In this document: in pieces, positions 1 to 6,039 of the stretch
Numbering within the stretch: the stretch's first letter is position 1
Layout: every line of letters begins with the position of its first letter
Origin: Bacteroidales bacterium UBA1794
GTDB taxonomy: Bacteria > Bacteroidota > Bacteroidia > Bacteroidales > Bacteroidaceae
Reading direction: 5' to 3'
Length of the DNA stretch: 11,022 nucleotides
NCBI GenBank assembly: GCA_002315435.1
Contig: DCFW01000011.1
Span: 1-11,022, forward strand
Notes under the pieces: model-generated
Seen by the model: only the letters and a program-made list of their open reading frames with translations
Databases searched by the model: none
What the model was told of the DNA's origin: nothing
Translations under genes and position numbers: made by a program

Positions 1-1
1 T

Positions 2-31
2 AGAAGTTTTCCCAACTTTTTTCCTTTTTTT
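2..31 (+). terminator. Possible intrinsic terminator of an upstream gene
   Basis: Bases 2-8 can pair with 14-20 (seven pairs, one of them G-U) around a TTCCC loop. A T-rich tract with a CC interruption follows, up to about base 31. This resembles a weak intrinsic terminator for a plus-strand gene ending just before the window. The stem is short and AT-rich and no upstream gene is visible, so the call is tentative. Confidence 0.3.
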
Positions 32-32
32 C

Positions 33-65
33 TTTGTATCAATTAAAATATTATTCATATATTTG
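33..65 (+). promoter_or_regulatory. Candidate Bacteroidetes-type promoter, distal to exbB
   Basis: TTTG at 33-36 and TATATTTG at 58-65 are separated by 21 bases. This agrees with the known Bacteroides vegetative promoter (-33 TTTG or TTG, -7 TAnnTTTG). Transcription would begin near base 70 and give exbB a leader of about 200 nt. The match in boxes and spacing is good, but such AT-rich motifs also occur by chance, and a second candidate lies closer to the gene. Confidence 0.4.
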
Positions 66-170
66 TCGCATTAATGAGGTTGCAACGATTATAGGTAGTT
101 AAGAGGAATGAAATCCATTCAAATAGTAATAAAAATGTGTAAAATCTTAAAGGGTTTACCTTTTTGTTTC

Positions 171-178
171 TATTTTTG
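171..178 (+). promoter_or_regulatory. Candidate -7 promoter box, proximal to exbB
   Basis: TATTTTTG matches the Bacteroides -7 consensus TAnnTTTG exactly. No good TTTG lies at the expected -33 position; around 146-149 there is only CTTA. Initiation would fall near base 184 and give a leader of about 85 nt. The same ten bases, TATTTTTGCC, recur at 5999-6008 in front of thrA, which supports a promoter role for both copies. Confidence 0.5.
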
Positions 179-194
179 CCGTGAATCGCTGCAA

Positions 195-218
195 TAATAA
201 TGTATTAGGTCATTATTA
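195..218 (+). repeat. Inverted repeat in the exbB leader
   Basis: TAATAATG (195-202) is the exact reverse complement of CATTATTA (211-218), with an 8-base spacer. It lies just downstream of the proximal promoter box, so it could be a weak mRNA hairpin or a dyad operator. The half-sites faintly recall Fur boxes but the spacing does not match. In DNA this AT-rich it may be chance. Confidence 0.3.
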
Positions 219-269
219 AAAAAGTGAATTATTAATTTCTAAAAATAAATTGTTTAAAAAAAAACTATT

Positions 270-1109
270 ATGGAAACTACTCAAAAGAAAGTGGAAACTA
301 AGAAAGTAAAAAAGAATCAAGGATTCCAAGGTATTAATTCAGCTTGGATTGTAATCGTAATTTGCTTGGTTATAGCAATTTGCGTTTATCATTTCATTTT
401 AGGTAATGCTGACAATTTTGTAAATGGTGACACTAACAACCGTCCTGTTGATGGTAATATGTTAGGTACAATCTACAAAGGAGGTCCTATCGTTCCTATT
501 ATTCACACATTGTTATTTACTGTAATCGCTCTTTCTATCGAACGTTACTTCGCTTTGAAGACAGCTTTTGGTAAAGGCTCTTTGGTAAAATTTGTTGAGA
601 ATATTAAAGTCGCTTTATCTAAAGGTGATATTAATGGTGCTAAAGTCATTTGTGACAAACAAAGAGGTTCAGTAGCTAATGTTGTTACATCTACACTTGA
701 TACATACAAGGAAGTAGAGAATAACGCTGATTTAGCTAAAGATCAAAAACAGTTGGCTATCCAAAAATCATTGGAAGAAGCTACTGCTCTTGAATTGCCT
801 ATGATGTCTCAAAATTTACCTATTATTGCAACTATTACAACATTGGGTACATTGTTTGGACTTTGTGGTACCGTTATTGGTATGATCCGTTCATTTGCTG
901 CTTTGGCTTCTGGAGGTTCTGGTGACTCTATGGCTTTATCACAAGGTATTTCTGAGGCCTTGATCAATACAGCGTTCGGTATCATTACTGCAGCTCTTGC
1001 TGTTATCTCTTATAACTACTATACAAATAAGATTGATAAATTAACTTATAGCCTTGACGAGGTAGGATTCTCTATTGTTCAGACTTTTGCAGCAACTCAC
1101 GAGAAATAA
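270..1109 (+). CDS. exbB: ExbB: MotA/TolQ/ExbB proton channel of the Ton system
   Basis: This is the inner-membrane subunit that, with ExbD, forms the proton-driven motor energising TonB. The 279-residue product has an N-terminal membrane segment (about 25-45), a second near 71-91, and the two channel helices typical of the MotA/TolQ/ExbB family at about 183-210 and 229-252. By eye, T201, E229 and T234 align with E. coli ExbB T148, E176 and T181. All three have the same offset of 53 residues, so the proton-path residues appear intact. The start has no Shine-Dalgarno; a run of nine A's (256-264) lies just upstream, as is usual in Bacteroidetes. It opens the exbB-exbD-exbD-tonB operon, with 52 nt before exbD-1. 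TolQ is the main alternative in this family, but the downstream tonB favours ExbB. Confidence 0.93.
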   Translation: METTQKKVETKKVKKNQGFQGINSAWIVIVICLVIAICVYHFILGNADNFVNGDTNNRPVDGNMLGTIYKGGPIVPIIHTLLFTVIALSIERYFALKTAFGKGSLVKFVENIKVALSKGDINGAKVICDKQRGSVANVVTSTLDTYKEVENNADLAKDQKQLAIQKSLEEATALELPMMSQNLPIIATITTLGTLFGLCGTVIGMIRSFAALASGGSGDSMALSQGISEALINTAFGIITAALAVISYNYYTNKIDKLTYSLDEVGFSIVQTFAATHEK

Positions 1110-1161
1110 TCTCAGTTCGCAATCGTAAAACTGTAAATTAAAGAGAATAAGTAAATAAGTT

Positions 1162-1773
1162 ATGGCAAAAGTTCAAATAAAAAAGAAAAGCGTCTTTATC
1201 GATATGACTGCGATGAGTGACGTAACTGTGCTCTTGCTTACCTTCTTTATGTTGACTTCAACATTTGTGAAGAAAGCTCCTGTAACAGTTACTACTCCAG
1301 GGTCTGTCTCAGAGATAAAAATCCCTGAGAAAGACATCCTGTCTATATTGATAGCAAAGGACGGTAAGGTCTTTATGAGCTTGGACAAACAAGCCGATAT
1401 GGCGGCTACTTTAGAATCAGTAGGTGCTGATTATGGCGTGAAGTTTTCTCCGGCTGAAATAAAGAAGTTCCAAGTTCAGAGTACTTTTGGTGTACCTATC
1501 GCAAAAATGAAATCGTTTTTAGCGTTGGATGACAAAAGTAAGGATGGTATATTAAAGAGTCAGGGTATTCCGACTGATAGTACAAATAACCAATTTAAAG
1601 TATGGATGAAGCATGCGCGTGAAGTAAATGCAGATCTTCGTATAGCCATCAAAGCTGACCAAGATACACCATACAAGGTTATTAAAGATGTGATGAATTC
1701 TTTGCAGGACTTAAAAGAGAACAGATATAATCTGATCACAACTTTGAAGGTCGTTCCCAAAGAAGCTAAGTAA
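1162..1773 (+). CDS. exbD: ExbD-1: ExbD/TolR-family protein (first copy)
   Basis: This is the first of two tandem ExbD/TolR proteins. It has a short basic cytoplasmic N-terminus, one membrane helix (about 18-36) and a periplasmic domain. D20, in the context MSDVTVLLL, corresponds to the essential membrane aspartate of ExbD and TolR. The common Thr-Pro just before the helix is Thr-Ala here. The family fold starts with the strand region around ILSILIAKDGKV and resumes near residue 158 (DLRIAIKADQDTPYKVIKDV). Between them lies an extra stretch of about 80 residues, so at 203 residues it is much longer than the 141-residue E. coli ExbD. It probably works with ExbB as the stator-rotor unit, either as its own dimer or paired with the next gene's product. 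It is separated from exbD-2 by 14 nt. Confidence 0.9.
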   Translation: MAKVQIKKKSVFIDMTAMSDVTVLLLTFFMLTSTFVKKAPVTVTTPGSVSEIKIPEKDILSILIAKDGKVFMSLDKQADMAATLESVGADYGVKFSPAEIKKFQVQSTFGVPIAKMKSFLALDDKSKDGILKSQGIPTDSTNNQFKVWMKHAREVNADLRIAIKADQDTPYKVIKDVMNSLQDLKENRYNLITTLKVVPKEAK

Positions 1774-1774
1774 G

Positions 1775-1780
1775 AGGAGG
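1775..1780 (+). promoter_or_regulatory. Perfect Shine-Dalgarno before the second exbD
   Basis: AGGAGG at 1775-1780 sits seven bases before the ATG at 1788, just after the exbD-1 stop (1771-1773). This is the canonical ribosome-binding site and spacing, and it fixes the exbD-2 start. It stands out because the other starts in this window have A-rich or coupled upstream regions, and Bacteroidetes ribosomes are known to make little use of Shine-Dalgarno pairing. Confidence 0.75.
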
Positions 1781-1787
1781 ATATAAA

Positions 1788-2390
1788 ATGGCAAATAGAC
1801 AAAAAAGTAAGCAAAAGAAAATGAATGTCCGCGTAGATTTTACGCCTATGGTGGATATGAACATGTTGTTGATCACTTTCTTTATGCTTTGTACCTCTCT
1901 GAGCAAACCTCAGACGATGGAAATTAATATGCCTACCAAAGATGATAAAAATCTTAACAAGGAGCAACAATCTAAGGTTAAGGAATCTTTGGCAGTAACC
2001 CTTCTTTTATCAAAGAATAATAAGGTATATTATTATGAAGGACTTCCTAAACAGGAATCCGTGAAACAAACTTCTTATGATGCAAGTGGCATCCGTGATC
2101 TTTTGATGAAGAAAAACATGAAGGTTATTCAAGAAATAAGAGCTTTAAAACAAAAGAAGACAAATCTTCAGATCAATCAGAAACAATATGATCAGGAAGC
2201 TTCTAAAATTAAAGATCAAAAGAATACTCCTACAGTTATTATCAAAGCTACGGATGATGCAACCTATAAGAATCTTATTGATGCGCTAGATGAAATGCAG
2301 ATATGTAGTATAAGTAAGTATGTAATAGTCCCCATCACTCAGCAAGATAAGGGTTTGATCACAAATTATAAAGGCGGAGGCGCTCATTAA
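1788..2390 (+). CDS. exbD: ExbD-2: ExbD/TolR-family protein (second copy)
   Basis: This is the second tandem ExbD/TolR protein, 200 residues long. A very basic N-terminus precedes a single membrane helix (about 21-39) with D23 in the classical context FTPMVDMNMLLITFF, closer to consensus than the upstream copy. The periplasmic part begins with a strand region (SLAVTLLLSKNNKVYYYEG). It then has an insertion rich in Lys, Gln and Glu (about residues 105-148) that looks like a helical coiled coil, and ends with the family's last segment, TPTVIIKATDDATYKNLIDA onward. It is likely a subunit of the same ExbB-ExbD motor. Its divergence from exbD-1 suggests the two are not recent duplicates. tonB starts 27 nt downstream. 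Confidence 0.9.
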   Translation: MANRQKSKQKKMNVRVDFTPMVDMNMLLITFFMLCTSLSKPQTMEINMPTKDDKNLNKEQQSKVKESLAVTLLLSKNNKVYYYEGLPKQESVKQTSYDASGIRDLLMKKNMKVIQEIRALKQKKTNLQINQKQYDQEASKIKDQKNTPTVIIKATDDATYKNLIDALDEMQICSISKYVIVPITQQDKGLITNYKGGGAH

Positions 2391-2417
2391 TAGGTTGATC
2401 ATTAAAAAGTTAAGAAA

Positions 2418-3254
2418 ATGGCAAAAATAGATTTAACATCACCCGAATGGTGTGATTTAATATTTGAGGGGAAGAACAAGGCTTATGGAGCGTATAGCAT
2501 ACGAATGAAGTCACCCAAGCGTCACACTTGGTCTGTGATTATCGTATTGATATTCTCTGTAGTGGTTTTCAGTCTTCCTAAACTTATCACTTTGCTGACT
2601 CCAAAGAAATCTGATCAGGGCATTACTTCTGTTACTAAATTGTCAACTTTGGATGAAGCTGATATCAAGGACAAGAAGATTATTAAATATAATCCGGTTG
2701 CCCCACCCCCACCACCATTAAAAACTACAATTAAATTTGTAGCTCCTGTGATTGCAAAGGATAATGAGGTTCGTGATGAAGATCAGATGAAGTCTCAGGA
2801 AGAATTGACAAAAACAGATGCTGCTATTTCAATTGCCGATGTGAAAGGTAATAGTGATAAAGGTGTTGATATTGCAGATTTGAAACAAGTCACAACGCAG
2901 CAAGCTCCCGTAGAGGAAAAGAAAGAGGTTGAGGACGACAAGCCATATACGGCTGTTGAACAGATGCCTAAGTTCCCTGGTGGTGACTCTGAGTTATTGA
3001 AATTCATTAGTGACAACTTGAAATATCCGGCTATTTCTCAAGAGAACGGTGTACAAGGTAAGGTTATGGTTCGCTTCGTCGTTTCAAAGAGTGGTGATGT
3101 AACTGATGCTAAAGTTGTACGTTCTTTGGATCCATATTGCGATAAAGAAGCTATTCGCGTAGTAAGAATGCTACCGAGATGGATTCCAGGCAAACAAAAT
3201 GGTGTGAATGTACCGGTTTATTATGTTGTACCTATAACATTTAGATTACAATAA
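2418..3254 (+). CDS. tonB: TonB energy transducer
   Basis: TonB spans the periplasm and transmits motor energy to outer-membrane TonB-dependent receptors. The 278-residue product starts with a cytoplasmic N-terminal motif common in Bacteroidetes TonB proteins (residues 11-26, including W11, G18, N20 and the YGAY). One membrane helix follows at about 38-54. The linker carries a short proline block (P93 and P96-P100) and a long acidic, Lys-rich stretch, in place of the long Pro-Lys/Pro-Glu repeats of E. coli TonB. The C-terminal TonB domain covers about 180-278, with FPGG at 186-189, YP at 203-204, then GKVMVRFVV and the final strand ending in ITFRLQ. It is complete. The PstS-like gene begins only 5 nt after the stop, so the two are very probably cotranscribed. 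Confidence 0.94.
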   Translation: MAKIDLTSPEWCDLIFEGKNKAYGAYSIRMKSPKRHTWSVIIVLIFSVVVFSLPKLITLLTPKKSDQGITSVTKLSTLDEADIKDKKIIKYNPVAPPPPPLKTTIKFVAPVIAKDNEVRDEDQMKSQEELTKTDAAISIADVKGNSDKGVDIADLKQVTTQQAPVEEKKEVEDDKPYTAVEQMPKFPGGDSELLKFISDNLKYPAISQENGVQGKVMVRFVVSKSGDVTDAKVVRSLDPYCDKEAIRVVRMLPRWIPGKQNGVNVPVYYVVPITFRLQ

Positions 3255-3259
3255 AAGTT

Positions 3260-4222
3260 ATGTTTAGGAAAAGATCTTTTTATACTTTTATATTTGCTTT
3301 CATTTGTATTATTGGCATTACGTCTTGTCATTCAAATAAGAAGCAAGCATCAACTGAGTCATTTACGTCAGGCGATATAAAAATTGCTGTAGATGAAAAT
3401 TTCAAACCAATAATAGATGAAGAGATAAAAGTATTTGAGGCTCTTAATCCTGAAGCTACTATAACTCCAATTTATTGTAGTGAAGTAGATGCATTAAACT
3501 TATTACTGAAAGATAGTGTGCGTTTGGCTATAGTTACTCGTACACTATCTCAAGGTGAATTACAAAACTTCAAGAACAAGCAATATCCTGTTTATCAGGA
3601 TAAGCTTGCGACTGATGGTTTAGGACTGATCGTTAATCGTTCTAACAAAGACACTTTGATAACTGTTGATCAGGTTCGTGATATATTGACAGGTAAAGTA
3701 ACAAAGTGGAAACAACTAGCTCCATCGTCTGGATTGGGTGATATACAAGTTGTTTTTGATAATCCTAATTCAAGCACTGTACGCTATGCCATAGATTCAA
3801 TTTGTAATGGCAAACCCTTTGACAAATCACGAATTTTTGCTCAGAAAACGAATTTACAAGTATTTAATTATGTGATGCATACCATAAATGCTATTGGTAT
3901 AATTGGTGTAAATTGGCTTGACGAAGAGAACGACACAACAAATCTTTCTTTCAAAAAGGGAGTAAATGTGATGTCTGTTACGACAAGTAATATTGCCACT
4001 TCTGAAAGTTGTTTGAAACCCTATCAAGCATATCTTGCATTGCAAACGTATCCATTTACGAGGAGTGTATACACAATTTGTTCAGATCCTCGTGATCAGG
4101 GATTAGCCCATGGCTTTTCTAATTTCCTTACTACTGATAAAGGGCAGAGAATAATTTTAAAATCTGCGCTAGTACCAGCAACACAGCCGGTACGTTTAGT
4201 TCAGGTAAAAGATTCATATTAA
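3260..4222 (+). CDS. PstS-like periplasmic substrate-binding lipoprotein
   Basis: This 320-residue protein resembles the PstS/PBP-like phosphate-binding family. Residues 1-23 form a lipoprotein signal with lipobox ITSC, so C23 is the acylated residue. The following HSNKK is basic and lacks the acidic surface-export signal known in Bacteroidetes, which suggests retention on the periplasmic side. The body shows family segments such as DIKIAVDENFKPIIDEEI, LAIVTRTLSQGEL, the Y/QDKLATDGLGLIVNRSN block and VDQVRDILTGKVTKWKQL. The usual small-residue first phosphate loop is replaced by AVDENF. The second loop reads NPNSST (S171, S172, T173) instead of the usual Ser-Gly-Thr type. No pstC, pstA, pstB or phoU is adjacent; the gene sits 5 nt behind tonB. 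A phosphate role is therefore uncertain, and a function linked to the Ton motor or envelope is possible. Confidence 0.8.
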   Translation: MFRKRSFYTFIFAFICIIGITSCHSNKKQASTESFTSGDIKIAVDENFKPIIDEEIKVFEALNPEATITPIYCSEVDALNLLLKDSVRLAIVTRTLSQGELQNFKNKQYPVYQDKLATDGLGLIVNRSNKDTLITVDQVRDILTGKVTKWKQLAPSSGLGDIQVVFDNPNSSTVRYAIDSICNGKPFDKSRIFAQKTNLQVFNYVMHTINAIGIIGVNWLDEENDTTNLSFKKGVNVMSVTTSNIATSESCLKPYQAYLALQTYPFTRSVYTICSDPRDQGLAHGFSNFLTTDKGQRIILKSALVPATQPVRLVQVKDSY

Positions 4223-4245
4223 TATTAAGATTAAATTTGCAACAA

Positions 4246-5889
4246 ATGAAATTTAAAGTTTATTCATTATCATTTCTCACGCTCATTACTTTATTTATGA
4301 GTGTGTCCGCTCTTCAAGCAAAAGAGAGTGAAGGCGCCTATTTTTTTAAAACAGGCTTTTCTAGACAAGCTAAAAAACTTTTGCTTAAAGATCTGATTAC
4401 AGGTACTGCAAATAAGGCTGAGACTTGTTATTACTTGGGAAATGTATATTATGGTGAGAGCATGAATGATTCTGCATCTTACTATTATAATGAAGGTTTG
4501 AAGGCTGACCCAACTTTTGTCTATAACCAAGTGGGTTTGGCTAAGTTGCAGATCAAATCTAATGCTGCTCAAGCATCTGAAACTTTTGAAGGATTGTTGA
4601 AAGGCAAGAATAAGAAAAATGTTGATTTGATGATAGAGGTTGGTCAGGCTTATTTATCTGCCGGTCTATTCGATACAGCTTTTTCTTATGAAACTAGAGC
4701 TGAAACATTGAAGAACAAGTATGCTCCTGTATACGTGTTTAAAGGTGACTACTATTTGGCATTGAAAGATCCAGGTAAGGCTTGCGAAAATTATGAGATG
4801 GCAATTTATCTTGACAAAGATAGCAAAGATGCATATATCAAATATGCGCGTGCTTACAAGGATGTTAATACTGATTTAGCTATTCAAAAGTTGAATGACT
4901 TGAAAACTCAAGATCCAACTTTCTCTTTGGCTAATGAAGAGCTGGCAAAATTGTATTATGATAAAAACAGATTTGACGAAGCTGTAAAAGCATTCTCTGA
5001 TTATGTTGCTTCCGGTAATGATACGGATCAAGATTTAGTTGAGTACTGTATGGCATTGTTGATGGATGGTAATTATACAAAATGTTTGGAGATTGCTAAC
5101 AAAGGTTTAGCTCGTGATCCTAATAATTTTGTATTCAACCGTATGGCAATGTACAGTTTGGTAGAGTTGAAGAATTTTGATTCTGCTGCTACTTATGCAC
5201 AAAAATTCTTGAGCACAGTAAAAGATCCTAGACTTATTTCCTATTTTGACTATATGTATTTAGGACGTTTATATCAAGCTGAGAAGAAATACCCTGAAGC
5301 TGCTCAAGCATTCGAATCTGTAATTAAGTTGGATTCAACTAAAACAAGTTTGTACGGTATCGTTTCTGATATGTATGAAAATGCAGGTGATCATAATGCT
5401 AGTATTATTGCTTTTGAAAAGTTATTAAAGTCAAAAGATCCTGCTAAAATTACAGAAGATGATTATGTAGGTTTCGGTAAGAAATTATATAATATAGGAA
5501 CATCGAAGACCATTACTAAGGAACAGCAAACAGCTTATTTAATGAGAGCTGATTCAATTTTTGCTAAAGTCATTCAAATGGATCCTAAAGATTATCGTGG
5601 CTATTTCTATAGAGGACATACTAATGTAGCGATGGACCCTGATTATAAAAACATTGAAGTGGCTGGTTACTATACAAAATGTATGGAGATAGCACAAGAA
5701 AAGAATGATCCACGTTATAATCCGGTAATCGTTTCTTCAGGTCAACAGGCTGCGATCTATTATTATGCTCGTTTCTCGAAGACTAAGAGTGCAAGTGATA
5801 AAGAAACTTGCCGCAAGATTTGTAACCAAGTTTTAGGTGTGGATGCAAATAATGATACTTGCAAAAAACTATTGGGTGCACTAAAGTGA
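4246..5889 (+). CDS. Exported TPR-repeat protein of unknown function
   Basis: I do not recognise a specific function. The 547-residue product starts at the ATG at 4246 with a clear Sec signal peptide: basic MKFK, a hydrophobic core at about 6-23, and probable cleavage after A25 (ALQA|KESEG). A TTG nine bases earlier is in frame but would add nothing useful. The mature protein is almost wholly helical repeats of the tetratricopeptide type. Recognisable units include YYLGNVYYGESMNDSASYYY, LGRLYQAEKKYPEAAQAFES, IKYARAYKDV and FAKVIQMDPKDYRGYFYRGH, about ten in all. TPR arrays usually bind other proteins, so a periplasmic scaffold or assembly factor is plausible. It begins 23 nt after the PstS-like gene and is the last gene before the terminator, so it belongs to the exbB-tonB unit. 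Codon use favours GCT, GGT and AAA, suggesting strong expression. Confidence 0.85.
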   Translation: MKFKVYSLSFLTLITLFMSVSALQAKESEGAYFFKTGFSRQAKKLLLKDLITGTANKAETCYYLGNVYYGESMNDSASYYYNEGLKADPTFVYNQVGLAKLQIKSNAAQASETFEGLLKGKNKKNVDLMIEVGQAYLSAGLFDTAFSYETRAETLKNKYAPVYVFKGDYYLALKDPGKACENYEMAIYLDKDSKDAYIKYARAYKDVNTDLAIQKLNDLKTQDPTFSLANEELAKLYYDKNRFDEAVKAFSDYVASGNDTDQDLVEYCMALLMDGNYTKCLEIANKGLARDPNNFVFNRMAMYSLVELKNFDSAATYAQKFLSTVKDPRLISYFDYMYLGRLYQAEKKYPEAAQAFESVIKLDSTKTSLYGIVSDMYENAGDHNASIIAFEKLLKSKDPAKITEDDYVGFGKKLYNIGTSKTITKEQQTAYLMRADSIFAKVIQMDPKDYRGYFYRGHTNVAMDPDYKNIEVAGYYTKCMEIAQEKNDPRYNPVIVSSGQQAAIYYYARFSKTKSASDKETCRKICNQVLGVDANNDTCKKLLGALK

Positions 5890-5909
5890 TCCATTGAAGA
5901 TATTTTATT

Positions 5910-5951
5910 AAAGAGGTTATCTCATGAGAGATAACCTCTTTTTTTGTTTTT
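5910..5951 (+). terminator. Strong intrinsic terminator ending the Ton operon
   Basis: AAAGAGGTTATCTC (5910-5923) pairs perfectly with GAGATAACCTCTTT (5928-5941) around an ATGA loop, giving a 14-bp stem. The T tract runs 5939-5945, then a G, then five more T's. It begins 20 bases after the TPR gene's stop. There is no A run before the left arm, so it should act only on plus-strand transcripts. It separates the Ton operon from the threonine operon. Confidence 0.92.
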
Positions 5952-5998
5952 AGTTGATAAATTAAAAGTAAAAAAGTCCCGATTATGATAATTATTTG

Positions 5999-6006
5999 TA
6001 TTTTTG
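5999..6006 (+). promoter_or_regulatory. Candidate -7 promoter box for the threonine operon
   Basis: TATTTTTG matches the Bacteroides -7 consensus TAnnTTTG and lies between the terminator and thrA. No convincing TTTG is found at the -33 position (about 5974). Transcription would start near 6012, leaving a leader of only about 28 nt before the ATG at 6040. That is too short for a translated threonine leader peptide or an attenuator. Confidence 0.6.
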
Positions 6007-6039
6007 CCTCGATTAATAACAAACAAGCAATTTACATAC

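Noticed and set aside
74..94. Six-codon reading frame (MRLQRL) just after the distal promoter candidate
   Set aside because: Too short to distinguish from chance, with no ribosome-binding signal and no regulatory amino-acid pattern.
108..197. Small reading frame of 29 codons (starting MKSIQIVIK) in the exbB leader
   Set aside because: It has an AGAGGA almost touching the ATG, but it runs through the candidate -7 promoter box and its residues there simply reflect the promoter sequence. No independent sign of coding.
195..218. Fur box controlling the exbB operon
   Set aside because: The half-sites TAATAATG and CATTATTA are suggestive, but the 8-base gap does not fit the Fur consensus spacing; recorded only as an inverted repeat.
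4219..4228. TTAATATTAA palindrome between the PstS-like and TPR genes
   Set aside because: Low-complexity AT palindrome of ten bases spanning a stop codon; expected by chance and without a T tract.
4237..4245. TTG start for the TPR protein
   Set aside because: The ATG at 4246 gives a standard signal peptide; the three extra residues add nothing and TTG is less likely.
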